From Prolixibacteraceae bacterium (GTDB taxonomy: Bacteria; Bacteroidota; Bacteroidia; Bacteroidales; Prolixibacteraceae), in assembly GCA_029975525.1 (NCBI GenBank), contig JARKOX010000166.1:1-61064 (forward strand): a stretch of DNA of 61,064 nt. Direction: 5' to 3'. Each line of letters opens with the position of its first letter. Within the stretch, counting starts at the first letter, position 1. The position numbers and the translations under genes were made by a program. Positions 25,597-35,157 of this stretch are shown here, piece after piece. A model generated the notes under the pieces. It had not been told where the DNA came from, did not search any database, and saw nothing but the letters and a program-made list of their open reading frames with translations.

Positions 25597-27462
25597 TCAG
25601 GCCAGCTCGCTGAGTTCAAGCCAGCGCAGCTCTTTCGCTTCAAGCCGCTGGTTGATCTGTCCGATGGCTTCCGATTTCCGGTAAAGTTCTTCATGTCCCA
25701 GTGAGCCCGAGTTGAGCTCTTCTTCGAGTGCACTTTTTTCGGCTTCGAGGGCTGCAATTTCAGTTTCCAGCTGTTCCAGTTCCCGTTTTTCACGAAAACT
25801 CAGCCTGGTTTTTTCAGCCGGTTTGGTTTTTTCCGGAGTTTTGGCCGGAACCTCTTTGGCTGCTGTTTTGCTTTCGGCCTCCTGCTCTTCCACGTAGTTG
25901 CGGTATTGGGTGTAGTTGCCGGGGAAGTCGGTGATTTTTCCGTCGCCTTCAAAGATAAAAAGGTGGTCCACGATTTTATCCATAAAAAAGCGGTCGTGAG
26001 AGACCACCGCCACGCAGCCGTCGAAAGCTTTCAGGTACTCCTCCAGCACGTTGAGCGTCAGGATGTCGAGGTCGTTGGTCGGCTCGTCGAGGATCAGGAA
26101 ATTGGGGTTCTGCATCAGGACGGTACAGAGATAGAGCCGCCGCTGCTCGCCGCCGCTGAGTTTTTCAACAAAGTTGTACTGGGTGTCGGGCGGAAAGAGG
26201 AAACGGGTCAGTAGCTGGGAGCTGGTCATGCGGGTTCCGTCTTCAAAAATGACATATTCGGCAATTTTGTTTACCGCATCAATCACCCGTTCTTTGGGGT
26301 CGAAGGTGATTCCTTCCTGCCGGTAATAACCAAAACGGATGGTTTGTCCCACCTCCACGCTTCCGCGATCAGGCGTTAGTGCGCCGGTCAGCAGGTTGAG
26401 AAAAGTGGACTTACCTGTGCCGTTTTTGCCCACAATGCCCACTTTTTCGAACCGCGAGAAGTTGTAAGAGAAGTCGGTCAGCAGCCGGAGATCGCCATAG
26501 GCTTTCGACAGGTTTTGCACTTCGAGGATTTTTTTGCCCAGCCGCGCCGAGCGGATATTCATCTCCACCGCTTCGTCGTTCCGGTACTGGCCGGCTTTTT
26601 CCTGAAGGTCGTAAAAGGCATCGATCCGGTATTTGGCCTTGTGGCTGCGGGCCTGCGGCATCCGGCGCATCCATTCGATTTCCGTACGAAGCAGGTTTTT
26701 GGCTTTGGCAACCGATGCCTGCTGGCTCTGGAGCCTCTCTTCGCGTTTGACGAGGAAATAGGAGTAGTTGCCCCGGTAGCGGAAGATCTCGTTTTGGTCC
26801 ATTTCGATGATTTCATCGCATACCCGGTCGAGGAAGTAACGGTCGTGGGTTACCATCAACACGGTTGATTTCGACCTGGACAGGTAGTTTTCCAGCCATT
26901 CGATCATCTCCAGGTCGAGGTGGTTGGTGGGCTCGTCGAGGATCAGCAGATCGGGTTTGCTGATGAGCACCTTGGCCAGTCCGAGCCGCTTTTGTTGTCC
27001 GCCCGAGAGTTGTTCCACCGGCATGTCGAGCGACGGAATTTTCAGCTGGGTCAGGATTTGCCTGATTTCAACTTCGGCGTCCCAGGCGTTCAGGTGGTCC
27101 ATCTGCGCCGAAATGCGGGTAATCTCCTGCTGGTCGTTTCGGGCCAGGGCCAGTTCGAAAGCTTTAACAGTAGCCAGCTTTTCACTGTCGGACTGGAAAA
27201 TTTCTTCCAGAACACTGTTTTGCGGGTTCAGATCGGGAACCTGTTGAAAATATCCCAACCGGATGTCGTTGGTTTGGGTGATTTTGCCGCTTTCCGGAGT
27301 GTCTTTGCCGGCCAGCAAATTGAGCAGCGTTGTTTTTCCGGCGCCGTTGCGGGCAATCAACGCAACTTTCTGTTCTTTAAAGATGGTAAAGGAGATATTT
27401 TCGAAAAGCAGCAGGTCGCCCCACCGCTTTGAAAGGTTCTCTGCCTGAAGATATGGAATCAT
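25597..27462 (-). CDS. uup: ABC-F family ATPase (Uup-like)
   Basis: Soluble protein of 621 residues with two ATP-binding cassettes and no membrane segment. First cassette: Walker A reads ARNGAGKTT (A in place of the usual first G), signature LSGGQQKR, Walker B LLILDEPTNHLD. Second: GKNGTGKST, LSGGEQRR, LILDEPTNDLD. The linker between them and a C-terminal coiled coil (about 550-615) are as in Uup. ABC-F proteins act on the ribosome or, for Uup, in DNA/branch-intermediate stability and ribosome assembly. A TATTTTTG -7 box is present on the minus strand at 27486-27479. It is convergent with the acyl-CoA synthetase. Confidence 0.88.
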   Translation of the reverse strand: MIPYLQAENLSKRWGDLLLFENISFTIFKEQKVALIARNGAGKTTLLNLLAGKDTPESGKITQTNDIRLGYFQQVPDLNPQNSVLEEIFQSDSEKLATVKAFELALARNDQQEITRISAQMDHLNAWDAEVEIRQILTQLKIPSLDMPVEQLSGGQQKRLGLAKVLISKPDLLILDEPTNHLDLEMIEWLENYLSRSKSTVLMVTHDRYFLDRVCDEIIEMDQNEIFRYRGNYSYFLVKREERLQSQQASVAKAKNLLRTEIEWMRRMPQARSHKAKYRIDAFYDLQEKAGQYRNDEAVEMNIRSARLGKKILEVQNLSKAYGDLRLLTDFSYNFSRFEKVGIVGKNGTGKSTFLNLLTGALTPDRGSVEVGQTIRFGYYRQEGITFDPKERVIDAVNKIAEYVIFEDGTRMTSSQLLTRFLFPPDTQYNFVEKLSGGEQRRLYLCTVLMQNPNFLILDEPTNDLDILTLNVLEEYLKAFDGCVAVVSHDRFFMDKIVDHLFIFEGDGKITDFPGNYTQYRNYVEEQEAESKTAAKEVPAKTPEKTKPAEKTRLSFREKRELEQLETEIAALEAEKSALEEELNSGSLGHEELYRKSEAIGQINQRLEAKELRWLELSELA

Positions 27463-27505
27463 TGGTTAAAAATTTAGCCAAAAATAGGAAAAGCGGCGGG
27501 AAAGT

Positions 27506-27534
27506 AAAAAAGGGCCGATCAATACCGGCCCTTT
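27506..27534 (-). terminator. minus-strand intrinsic terminator upstream of uup
   Basis: Perfect 9-bp stem AAAGGGCCG (27509-27517) and CGGCCCTTT (27526-27534), 8-nt loop, with six T following on the minus strand. It lies upstream of the uup start, so it cannot end uup; it would end a transcript entering from the nth side, either a small RNA or an attenuated uup leader. Confidence 0.75.
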
Positions 27535-27579
27535 AACTGTTTATTTGCAAACTTAAAACCATTTCTATGAGGAGGGGAA

Positions 27580-27717
27580 ATGGTCTTATATTTTAAATTT
27601 CTTAAGTTCTCTACTAATATGACTGCTGTAGTATGGTTTTGTTACACCCCGAAGTGTAATTTTTTTAAAAGTTTGATTATTTTGTCCTCAAAAAGCGTGC
27701 TAAAAAATTCAGTATGA
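27580..27717 (+). CDS. possible 45-residue leader ORF before nth
   Basis: ATG 27580 opens a 45-codon frame whose TGA overlaps the nth ATG (ATGA). It is preceded by GAGGAGGGGAA, a Shine-Dalgarno-like run unusual for this phylum. The protein (MVLYFKFLKF at its N-terminus, basic and hydrophobic) matches nothing I recognise. A hairpin TTACAC-GTGTAA with seven T (27642-27667) lies inside it. It may be a leader peptide, or chance in AT-rich DNA. Confidence 0.25.
   Translation: MVLYFKFLKFSTNMTAVVWFCYTPKCNFFKSLIILSSKSVLKNSV
27642..27667 (+). terminator. plus-strand hairpin with T-run before nth
   Basis: TTACAC (27642-27647) pairs with GTGTAA (27654-27659) and is followed by seven or eight T. The stem is short (6 bp), so it would be a weak terminator or attenuator. 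It lies 47 bp before the nth start. Confidence 0.4.
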
Positions 27718-28367
27718 AGAGAGAAGAACTTTTTCGTTTCGTCATCAATTTTTTTCAAAAAAACATGCCGGTTGCCGAAACGGAGCTGAAATATGAAAAT
27801 CCTTTTCATCTTATTGTGGCGGTAATTTTGTCGGCGCAATGTACCGACAAACGGGTAAACCAGATCACGCCGGCGCTGCTCGAACGTTTTCCGACGCCGC
27901 AGGCAATGGCAAAGGCTGAAATCCCGGAGGTTTTTGAATATATCCGCAGCTGTTCGTATCCCAACAACAAATCGAAGCACCTGGTCGGGATGGCGCAGAA
28001 ACTGGTGGAATGGTATGATGGCGAAGTGCCGGCCGGTGTGGACGAGCTGCAGAAATTGCCCGGGGTGGGCCGAAAAACCGCCAATGTGATTGCTTCGGTT
28101 GTTTTTAACCAGCCCGCCATGGCGGTCGACACGCACGTGTTCCGGGTGGCCGCCCGCATTGGATTAACGGTCAATTCGAAAACGCCGCTGGATACGGAAA
28201 AGCAGCTGGTGGAATTTATCCCGGAAGAGTTGATCCCCAAAGCGCATCACTGGCTGATTTTACACGGCAGATATGTTTGCACCGCCCGTAATCCGAAATG
28301 TCATCAGTGCGGACTGGCCGGTGTTTGCCACTATTACCGCACCTTAAACCAGCAAAAGCAGGCTTAA
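27714..28367 (+). CDS. nth: endonuclease III
   Basis: Base-excision-repair DNA glycosylase/AP lyase for oxidised pyrimidines, 217 residues, normal length. The helix-hairpin-helix LPGVGRKTANVI carries the catalytic lysine K121; the catalytic aspartate is D139 in AVDTHVFRVA. The [4Fe-4S] cluster cysteines C189, C196, C199 and C205 show the expected C-x6-C-x2-C-x5-C spacing. ATG 27714 gives the standard N-terminus. The 3' end overlaps the convergent zupT-like gene by 24 bp. Confidence 0.96.
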   Translation: MKREELFRFVINFFQKNMPVAETELKYENPFHLIVAVILSAQCTDKRVNQITPALLERFPTPQAMAKAEIPEVFEYIRSCSYPNNKSKHLVGMAQKLVEWYDGEVPAGVDELQKLPGVGRKTANVIASVVFNQPAMAVDTHVFRVAARIGLTVNSKTPLDTEKQLVEFIPEELIPKAHHWLILHGRYVCTARNPKCHQCGLAGVCHYYRTLNQQKQA

Positions 28368-29168
28368 AGCCATGACGGCCATCCCGCCGATCAGCCCGTA
28401 AATAGCCAGGTGGTGTTCGCCGTACTCTTCTGCCGAAGGCAGTAATTCGTCCAGCGAAATGAATACCATAATACCGGCTACCCCGGCCATGATCGTTCCG
28501 AAGATCAGTTCGAAATGGCCGGCTTCCATAAAAGGCATCAGTACCAGATAGGCCAGAAAGGCGCCTACCGGTTCTGAAATTCCGGAGAGAAAAGAGAGGG
28601 TAAAAGCTTTTTTGCGGTTGCCGGTTGCATAATAGACCGGTACGGAGACGGCAATTCCTTCCGGGATATTGTGGATGGCAACAGCCACGGCAATAGCCAC
28701 CCCCAGCGCAGGGTCTTTCAGGGCCGACATGAAGGTGGCAATTCCTTCGGGGAAGTTGTGAATGCCGACAGCCACGGCCGTCATGACCCCCATCCGGTAA
28801 AGTTTTCTGAAATTCACCGCACTCTTTTCATTGTCCATCGATTCAATCGAACGCATCTCGTGCGGGTTTTCAAAGGAGGGGATGAGTTTGTCGATCAGCG
28901 CGATGATCAGCATTCCGCCAAAAAAGGAGGCCAGCGTAAAAAGCGTGCCGCGGAATTCTCCGTAGGTGGCAATAAAACTGCTGCGGGCATCGGGGAAGAT
29001 CTCCACAAACGATATGTAAATCATCACCCCGGCCGAAAAACCCAATGCCACCGAAAGCAGTTTGGTGTTGGTCCGGCGGGCCAGAAAAGCAATGGCGCTG
29101 CCAATACCGGTCGAAAGGCCGGCGAACATGGTCAGCAGCAACGCTATCAAAACATTGTTAAGTTCCAT
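28344..29168 (-). CDS. zupT: ZIP-family divalent metal transporter
   Basis: Inner-membrane importer of zinc and other divalent cations, 274 residues from ATG 29168 (a longer frame to 29219 lacks sense as a start). Eight hydrophobic helices; the metal-binding signatures HNFPEGIATF and HNIPEGIAVS, spaced about 35 residues apart, are the ZupT type. No metal-dependent riboswitch or Zur-like box is evident upstream. It is convergent with nth, with 24 bp of coding overlap. Confidence 0.92.
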   Translation of the reverse strand: MELNNVLIALLLTMFAGLSTGIGSAIAFLARRTNTKLLSVALGFSAGVMIYISFVEIFPDARSSFIATYGEFRGTLFTLASFFGGMLIIALIDKLIPSFENPHEMRSIESMDNEKSAVNFRKLYRMGVMTAVAVGIHNFPEGIATFMSALKDPALGVAIAVAVAIHNIPEGIAVSVPVYYATGNRKKAFTLSFLSGISEPVGAFLAYLVLMPFMEAGHFELIFGTIMAGVAGIMVFISLDELLPSAEEYGEHHLAIYGLIGGMAVMALSLLLLV

Positions 29169-29641
<473 letters not shown>

Positions 29642-29664
29642 GACCGGACAACATAAAGAATTGG

Positions 29665-29696
29665 GAGCCTGTTGCCAAGCGACGGGCTCTTTTTTT
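29665..29696 (+). terminator. intrinsic terminator of ferredoxin
   Basis: GAGCCTGTT (29665-29673) pairs with GACGGGCTC (29681-29689), including two G-U pairs, around a 7-nt loop, followed by seven T (29690-29696). Confidence 0.85.
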
Positions 29697-29808
29697 AACA
29701 CCGCCACTTCATTTTGAGCTTGTTGCAGCTCCCAAGCTGCCGGATCCTGTTTCTACTTTCCTGCCGAAATATTAGTTTTAAGATTTTAATCCAAACATAA
29801 GCTGACAG

Positions 29809-32430
29809 ATGGGAAAAATCCTCCTCGTGCTGCTTTGGGTGTCTCCTTTTCTTTCTTTGGGACAGGGAATCCGCGGGACGATTACCGCGCCGGGCGGAGT
29901 GGCTGTGCCGTATACCAACATTTATGTTGCACAGCTGAAAAAGGGAACCACCTCCAATGCCGAAGGAAATTACCAGCTGGAACTTCCTCCCGGTAAATGG
30001 AAAGTGATATTCCAGAATATTGGTTTTGTAACGGTTGAGATCGAGGTAGAAACAGGCGGGAGTTTTACCGAACTGTCTGTTCAGCTGGAAGAGCGGAGAT
30101 ACCGGCTCAGCGAAATAAAAGTACTGGCCTCGGGCGAAGATCCCGCCTGGTACGTAATGCGCCGGGCGATCGCCATGGCTCCCTTTTATCAAAACCAGGT
30201 GTCCCGTTACCACTGTTCGGTCTATCTGAAAGGAAGCGGCCGGTTTCGGAAAATTCCGAAGATTTTTCGTAAAACGTTGGAAAAGCAGGGGGTTAAAGCC
30301 AACGATGTCTTTTCGATGGAGAGCCTGAGCCAGGTCGATTTTCAGCTGCCCGACCAGCTGAAACAGCGGGTGGTTGCCCTCCGCTCGTCGGGAAACGACA
30401 ACAACACCTCGCCCATGCCAATGGTAACCAACAGTCTTTACCAGGCTTCCAATTACGGCGTAATTTCGCCTTTCGACAAGCAGGCTTTGCAGGTTTACCA
30501 TTTTAAATTGCTGGGCATGTTTGAAGACCAGGGCCGGCTGGTAAACCGGATTCAGGTAACTCCCCGCCGGAAAGGAAACGACCTGTTTGAAGGAATCCTG
30601 AACATTACCGAGGGATACTGGTCGATCCACTCGGCCGACCTAACGATCAATCTGCCCATGATGAAAGCCCGAATGAAGCAGCTTTACGGTCCGGTGGACG
30701 AAAATACCTGGATGCCGGTGAGCCTCAGCTTCGATATTGTGTTTTCAGGGATGGGGTTTGCGTTCGACTACCAGTATGTCAGTTCCATTTCGGATTATCA
30801 AATTACGCCCAATCCCAACCTCGACCATTCGTTTTTGGAGCGGCAGCGAAAGCTATTTTCCGGCGAAGACCAGCTGACGGAACCAGCCGCACAACCCAAG
30901 CGGAATTCTGCGGCCCCCCAACCCACCCAGGCCGAAAAACTGCTGCAAAAGGAGGAGCTTTCCAATGCCGAATCGCGTAAGCTGCAACGGCTGATCCGCA
31001 AAGAGGCGGAGCAAAACCTGCCGCGGCCGCCGCTTGAAATCGAAGAGCGGGTTACCGTCGATCCCAAAGCTGCCGAGGCCGATTCGGCATTTTGGCAGAC
31101 GATCCGGCCGATTCCGCTCACCGAGGCCGAAAAGGGCGGTTTCCGGCGCAAGGATTCACTTCGGGTGGTGCAGCAAACCGTGGCCTATCGCGACTCGGTA
31201 CGCGACAACCTGCGGAAATTCAGGGTCAAACACCTGCTGCTGGGAAAAACCTACAGCTACCATCCCCAACGCTCGGAGCGCCGCAATACCCTGACCATTC
31301 CCGGGGTGGGCGGCCTGGATGCCCTCTCGTTTAATACCGTCGACGGGTTGCGGCTCAACCTGCCGTTTGCCTGGTTGCTGCGCGACACGTTGGGGCATTC
31401 GCTTTCGTTAAAGCCAGAGGCAGGGTATGCTTTTGCCCGTCGTAAAACGGATGTCCGCCTGGATGCCGATTTTCTGTACAACGGAAAAAAGAGGGCAACT
31501 GTGGGGATCTCGGCCGGATCGGTGACCAGCGATTTTAACCAGTTTGCGGGGATGCCGGCTTTTGTCAACGATGTCTATTCTCTTTGGTTTGAACGTAATT
31601 ACAAGAAGTTTTTCCGGAAAGATTTTGTCTCTCTGCGCCACCAGGCCGAACTGGCCAACGGATTGCTTTTGTCGGGAAGCCTGGAGTGGGCCAGCCGGCT
31701 GCCGCTGGTTAACCACTCGGAATACCGGGTTTTTGACTGGGAAGACCGTTTTTACACCGCCAACCTTCCGGAGAATACAACCGTGGAGGAGTGGCAGCTT
31801 TCCGGAAGCAAGTCGGCCGGACTGGAGCTGGCGCTCAGCTGGACTCCCCGCCAGCGTTATCTGGTCAAAAACGGGTTCAAAATTCCGGTCCCCGGCCGAT
31901 TGCCGGTTTTTCAGGCGAACTACCGCAAAGGGTTTCCGGGGGTGCTGGGAAGCGCCACCGATTTCGATTTTTTGAGGGGCGGGATGCGGCAACGGCTGGT
32001 TGCCGGCACCGGAAATGTAGTTGAATACGCCTGGGATGCCGGCACTTTTTTGAATCACAAAAAGATGTGGTTCACCGATTTTGCCCACTTTGCTTCCGAT
32101 TATGCCGGATTGGTGATGGGCAGCCGGGGCAACAGTTTTAAGCTGCTCCCTTATTACGGGGCGTCCACGCCGCGGTGGTTCCTGCAGGGACATGCGACCT
32201 TCGATTCGGGACGGCTGCTGGTGAAAAGGCTTCCGCTGCTCGGAAATACGCTGCTGGCCGAACAGCTTTTTGTTCATCTGCTCCACACCGACCGCTTTAA
32301 GTATTACACCGAAGTGGGATATGGGCTCAAATACATTCTGGCGGTTTTTAATGCCGAGGTGGTGGCCGCTTTTGAAAAGGGGCAATTCCGGTCGGCAGGA
32401 TTTAAAATCGGGCTGAACCTCACCCCCTAA
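29809..32430 (+). CDS. DUF5686 / carboxypeptidase-like regulatory domain outer-membrane protein
   Basis: Exported protein of 873 residues. The signal peptide ends FLSLGQ; a carboxypeptidase-like regulatory beta-sandwich follows (about 20-105, GIRGTITAPGG to VQLEERRY), then the large DUF5686 region. From about residue 480 the sequence has alternating aromatic/polar strands typical of an outer-membrane beta-barrel. The family is common in Bacteroidota and its function is not established. A proline- and glutamate-rich stretch (about 360-430) separates the halves. The protein is complete, in its own transcription unit after the ferredoxin terminator. Confidence 0.85.
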   Translation: MGKILLVLLWVSPFLSLGQGIRGTITAPGGVAVPYTNIYVAQLKKGTTSNAEGNYQLELPPGKWKVIFQNIGFVTVEIEVETGGSFTELSVQLEERRYRLSEIKVLASGEDPAWYVMRRAIAMAPFYQNQVSRYHCSVYLKGSGRFRKIPKIFRKTLEKQGVKANDVFSMESLSQVDFQLPDQLKQRVVALRSSGNDNNTSPMPMVTNSLYQASNYGVISPFDKQALQVYHFKLLGMFEDQGRLVNRIQVTPRRKGNDLFEGILNITEGYWSIHSADLTINLPMMKARMKQLYGPVDENTWMPVSLSFDIVFSGMGFAFDYQYVSSISDYQITPNPNLDHSFLERQRKLFSGEDQLTEPAAQPKRNSAAPQPTQAEKLLQKEELSNAESRKLQRLIRKEAEQNLPRPPLEIEERVTVDPKAAEADSAFWQTIRPIPLTEAEKGGFRRKDSLRVVQQTVAYRDSVRDNLRKFRVKHLLLGKTYSYHPQRSERRNTLTIPGVGGLDALSFNTVDGLRLNLPFAWLLRDTLGHSLSLKPEAGYAFARRKTDVRLDADFLYNGKKRATVGISAGSVTSDFNQFAGMPAFVNDVYSLWFERNYKKFFRKDFVSLRHQAELANGLLLSGSLEWASRLPLVNHSEYRVFDWEDRFYTANLPENTTVEEWQLSGSKSAGLELALSWTPRQRYLVKNGFKIPVPGRLPVFQANYRKGFPGVLGSATDFDFLRGGMRQRLVAGTGNVVEYAWDAGTFLNHKKMWFTDFAHFASDYAGLVMGSRGNSFKLLPYYGASTPRWFLQGHATFDSGRLLVKRLPLLGNTLLAEQLFVHLLHTDRFKYYTEVGYGLKYILAVFNAEVVAAFEKGQFRSAGFKIGLNLTP

Positions 32431-32761
32431 AAGAAATGCCCGCCCAGCCTCCTGGAGGTATTATCCAGAGAGTAGCTATCGTACTTCGCTCACTTATTTT
32501 GCAAAAAGTCCAATTGTCCCATAAAATTTTATGAATCGAAATGCGATATTAAGAACAGGATTTTCGACATTTATTTCCCCTGAATATCAGTTGAGTCCGG
32601 CAGGCGGGCGAGCAGCAAAAAAAAGTAACGAATACGTGTAAACCAAAATTTAATTTTGTGGTATAAAGGTGTAACTCAGAGTTGTAAACAAGGGACAGTT
32701 ACGGAAAAACGGGGGAAGCCCTCCGTTGTAAATTCTGAATTCATTAAATAACTGTTGGGGA
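32431..32761. other. intergenic region, 331 bp
   Basis: No convincing gene. A TAATTTTG -7 box at 32651-32658 could serve the GT39 gene but lacks a TTTG at -33. A 32-codon frame from ATG 32436 starts 6 bp after the preceding stop and looks like chance. A weak hairpin CCTCC-GGAGG lies near 32450. Confidence 0.4.
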
Positions 32762-34330
32762 ATGAGCGAAAAACTGATCCGTTCAAAATACTTTCCGTTT
32801 TTGCTGTTTGTTTTTGCCCTCTTTTTGTATTCGGCGAATAACGGCCGGTTTAGTATTTACATCCTCGATGAAGCCAAAAACACCGAATGTGCCCGCGAAA
32901 TGCTGGAAAGGGGCGACGGGGTGGTACCAACTTTCAATTATAACTTGCGGACCGACAAACCTCCTCTGCACTATTATTTTATGATGGCCAGCTTCAAACT
33001 GTTTGGCATAAACGAATGGGCGGCCCGTTTTTTTTCGGCGGTTTTCGGGGCGCTCACCATTTTTATCACTTTTTGGTACACCCGGCGTTTTGCCAATCCG
33101 GGGATAGCGCTCTGGACCGTTTTTGCGTTGTTGGCCTCGGTACATCTCTGTATCCAGTTTCACCTGGCGGTTCCCGACCCCTACCTGACCTTTTTCTTTA
33201 CCTGGAGCCTCTTTCTTTTTTATGCGGTGGTTTCCGACCGGCGCACGTACGAAATAATATGGTTGTATGTGGCCATCGGGTTGGGGACCCTTGCCAAAGG
33301 ACCGGTTGCCATTGTATTGCCGGGACTTGTGTTTCTGTTTTTCCTGATCTTCTCGAAGCAGATGAATGGGGCGGTTATCCGATCGCTGAAACCTTTTTGG
33401 GGTGCCGTCATTGTTCTGGCAATCGCGCTTCCCTGGTACCTCCTGGTCGGATTTGAAACGGAGGGAGAGTGGACACGCAGCTTCTTCCTGAAGCACAATG
33501 TCGGACGTTTTTTGGGAGAGATGGAAGGGCACGGCGGCGTTTTCCTGGTTACCTTCGGGTATGTCCTGGCCGGAATGTTTCCGTTCTCTCTGTTTCTGGT
33601 GCAGGCATTCCGGAATGCGGCAAAAGACCGGCATAACCATTTTGTGCTGTTTTCGGCCATTACCGCCTCGGTGATCATCCTGTTTTTTTCTTTTTCAGGG
33701 ACCAAACTGCCCAATTACACCGTCCCGTCCTACCCGTTTCTGGCTATACTGCTGGCCGTGTATTTCTCCAAATTTCCTGAACTGAAAACCAATATAAAAC
33801 CCAGTTTCATCAGTCTGCTGGTTATTGGTGTGATGCTGGTCCCGGCTCTGATTGCCGGTTTGCAATTCGATCCGGTGCTGAAAAACGAATCGTGGGTTGC
33901 GTGGTATTTTTTGCCGGCCTCCCTCGGTTTGGTGTGCGGCTTTTATTTCTTTGTTCAGAAGAAAAATAAAACCGCGTTGCTGGTAAGCGGGGGTTCAACC
34001 ATGCTGATTAGCCTGCTTCTCTTTTTCTTTGTTTTTCCACGGATCGATGCGCAAAACCCTGTGCGGAAAAGCCTGCCGCTGCTCGAAGGTAAAGAGGTGC
34101 GGTATTTTCAGAAGTTCAACCCGGCCTATTCGTTTTACCTGAAAAAGCATGTTCCTGAAATCACGGCTGATGAACTGGAAGGTTTTTTTGAAAAACACCC
34201 GGACGGGATCCTGATTTCAGTAAAACGGAAATTGGAAGAGATCCGGCTTCCGGACCATACCGAAGTGTTTTTTTCTTCGCACGATCTGTTTGAATCGCCA
34301 ACCACCCAGCTGGTGCGGGTGAAAGAGTAA
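32762..34330 (+). CDS. ArnT-like GT39/PMT-family glycosyltransferase
   Basis: Polytopic inner-membrane sugar transferase of 522 residues using a polyprenyl-phosphate sugar donor. The first periplasmic loop has the family's acidic motif as ILDEAKNTECAREM, followed by TDKPPLHYYF; about 11-12 hydrophobic segments follow and a soluble C-terminal domain of about 90 residues ends the protein. Relatives modify lipid A (ArnT), proteins or glycans; the acceptor here is not known. No other glycan gene is directly adjacent. Confidence 0.85.
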   Translation: MSEKLIRSKYFPFLLFVFALFLYSANNGRFSIYILDEAKNTECAREMLERGDGVVPTFNYNLRTDKPPLHYYFMMASFKLFGINEWAARFFSAVFGALTIFITFWYTRRFANPGIALWTVFALLASVHLCIQFHLAVPDPYLTFFFTWSLFLFYAVVSDRRTYEIIWLYVAIGLGTLAKGPVAIVLPGLVFLFFLIFSKQMNGAVIRSLKPFWGAVIVLAIALPWYLLVGFETEGEWTRSFFLKHNVGRFLGEMEGHGGVFLVTFGYVLAGMFPFSLFLVQAFRNAAKDRHNHFVLFSAITASVIILFFSFSGTKLPNYTVPSYPFLAILLAVYFSKFPELKTNIKPSFISLLVIGVMLVPALIAGLQFDPVLKNESWVAWYFLPASLGLVCGFYFFVQKKNKTALLVSGGSTMLISLLLFFFVFPRIDAQNPVRKSLPLLEGKEVRYFQKFNPAYSFYLKKHVPEITADELEGFFEKHPDGILISVKRKLEEIRLPDHTEVFFSSHDLFESPTTQLVRVKE

Positions 34331-34456
34331 TACAATTTCCCGGCTTCTTCTGCACCACAATTGTTGAATCGAGTGTGGGTGCAGGTGGTCGAAGGTTCCC
34401 TTCTTCAGCAAATAAAAGCGGTTTTCAGCTGGCCGGAAATCAATTGGGGACTGCTG

Positions 34457-34497
34457 CTGAAAAAAAGCTGAAGTTTATTCCCCTGAAAAAAAGCTGA
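34457..34497. repeat. short tandem repeat by the wbqC terminator
   Basis: The 15-mer CTGAAAAAAAGCTGA occurs at 34457-34471 and 34483-34497, i.e. one and a half units of a 26-bp repeat. The second copy supplies the T-run of the wbqC terminator, so the terminator tail has been duplicated. Confidence 0.7.
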
Positions 34498-34527
34498 CAC
34501 GCAAACCGGTTCCTGCGGTTCCCGTGT
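34485..34527 (-). terminator. intrinsic terminator of the dapB-wbqC gene run
   Basis: On the minus strand ACACG (34527-34523) pairs with CGTGT (34501-34497), with an inner AACCG/CGGTT stem, then CAGC and seven T. The hairpin begins in the wbqC stop codon. Confidence 0.7.
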
Positions 34528-35156
34528 TATCTTCCGGTGAGAACGCTCCGGCTGTTGGGACCTTCATTAAACAGCAAATCGAGGATGCTGAGCTGGGGGA
34601 CGAATCCGAATTTTTCACTGAAAACCTGGGTGTAGGGCGTCTCCGGAAACGGATAGGCGGACCCTTCGGCCGCGGCTTTGGGCGAAATGGATTGACGGAA
34701 GTTTGCAAAAGCAACAGGCAGCTGCTCAAAATCTTCCGTGAAGTTTATGATGGGGGCAATTTCCAGCAACCCGAGGAGTGTTTCGGTCAATTCCATGTTG
34801 AAATCAAACAGGAATTTCTGTTTTTTTTCGAAAAATGGGCGCAGCTCTTCCTCGTAGTATTCAAAAAAAGGGGAGGAGTTGTAGGCCGAAAAGATAGAGC
34901 GCCAGTGGTTGCGCTGCCAGGGCGTCTGGTCTGCAATCCGCAGGTCGGTGATTTTTACTTTTCCGGCGCGTCCTTTTTCAACCGGGATCACCAGGGGCAG
35001 CGGCCCGTTGGCCCCCAAAATAACGCAACGGTTGCGGTAAGTTTGTTTGATGAAATTTTCGTGTTTTTCGATATACACCTGCGGGGCGCCGGCCAGCAGC
35101 GAAAAATAGGGCAGCGGCCCGCAATAAGCCGTGCTTAGCAAAACAGCATGGGTCAT
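34527..35156 (-). CDS. WbqC-family protein
   Basis: Protein of 209 residues from ATG 35156, starting MTHAVLLSTAYCGPLPYFSL, the WbqC signature of a thiol-containing N-terminus. Conserved parts include NRCVILGANGPLPLVIPVEKG and NHWRSIFSAYNSSPFFEYY. WbqC proteins occur in O-antigen clusters, and in Bacteroidota next to dapB and lepB; their reaction is not established. It starts 1 bp after the lapA-like stop, so it is translated in the same transcript. A longer upstream frame reaching 35273 overlaps the previous gene and is rejected. Confidence 0.85.
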   Translation of the reverse strand: MTHAVLLSTAYCGPLPYFSLLAGAPQVYIEKHENFIKQTYRNRCVILGANGPLPLVIPVEKGRAGKVKITDLRIADQTPWQRNHWRSIFSAYNSSPFFEYYEEELRPFFEKKQKFLFDFNMELTETLLGLLEIAPIINFTEDFEQLPVAFANFRQSISPKAAAEGSAYPFPETPYTQVFSEKFGFVPQLSILDLLFNEGPNSRSVLTGR

Positions 35157-35157
35157 G

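Noticed and set aside
32436-32534. 32-codon frame after the DUF5686 gene
   Set aside because: No start signal, no conserved features, and it lies in a gap with mixed composition.
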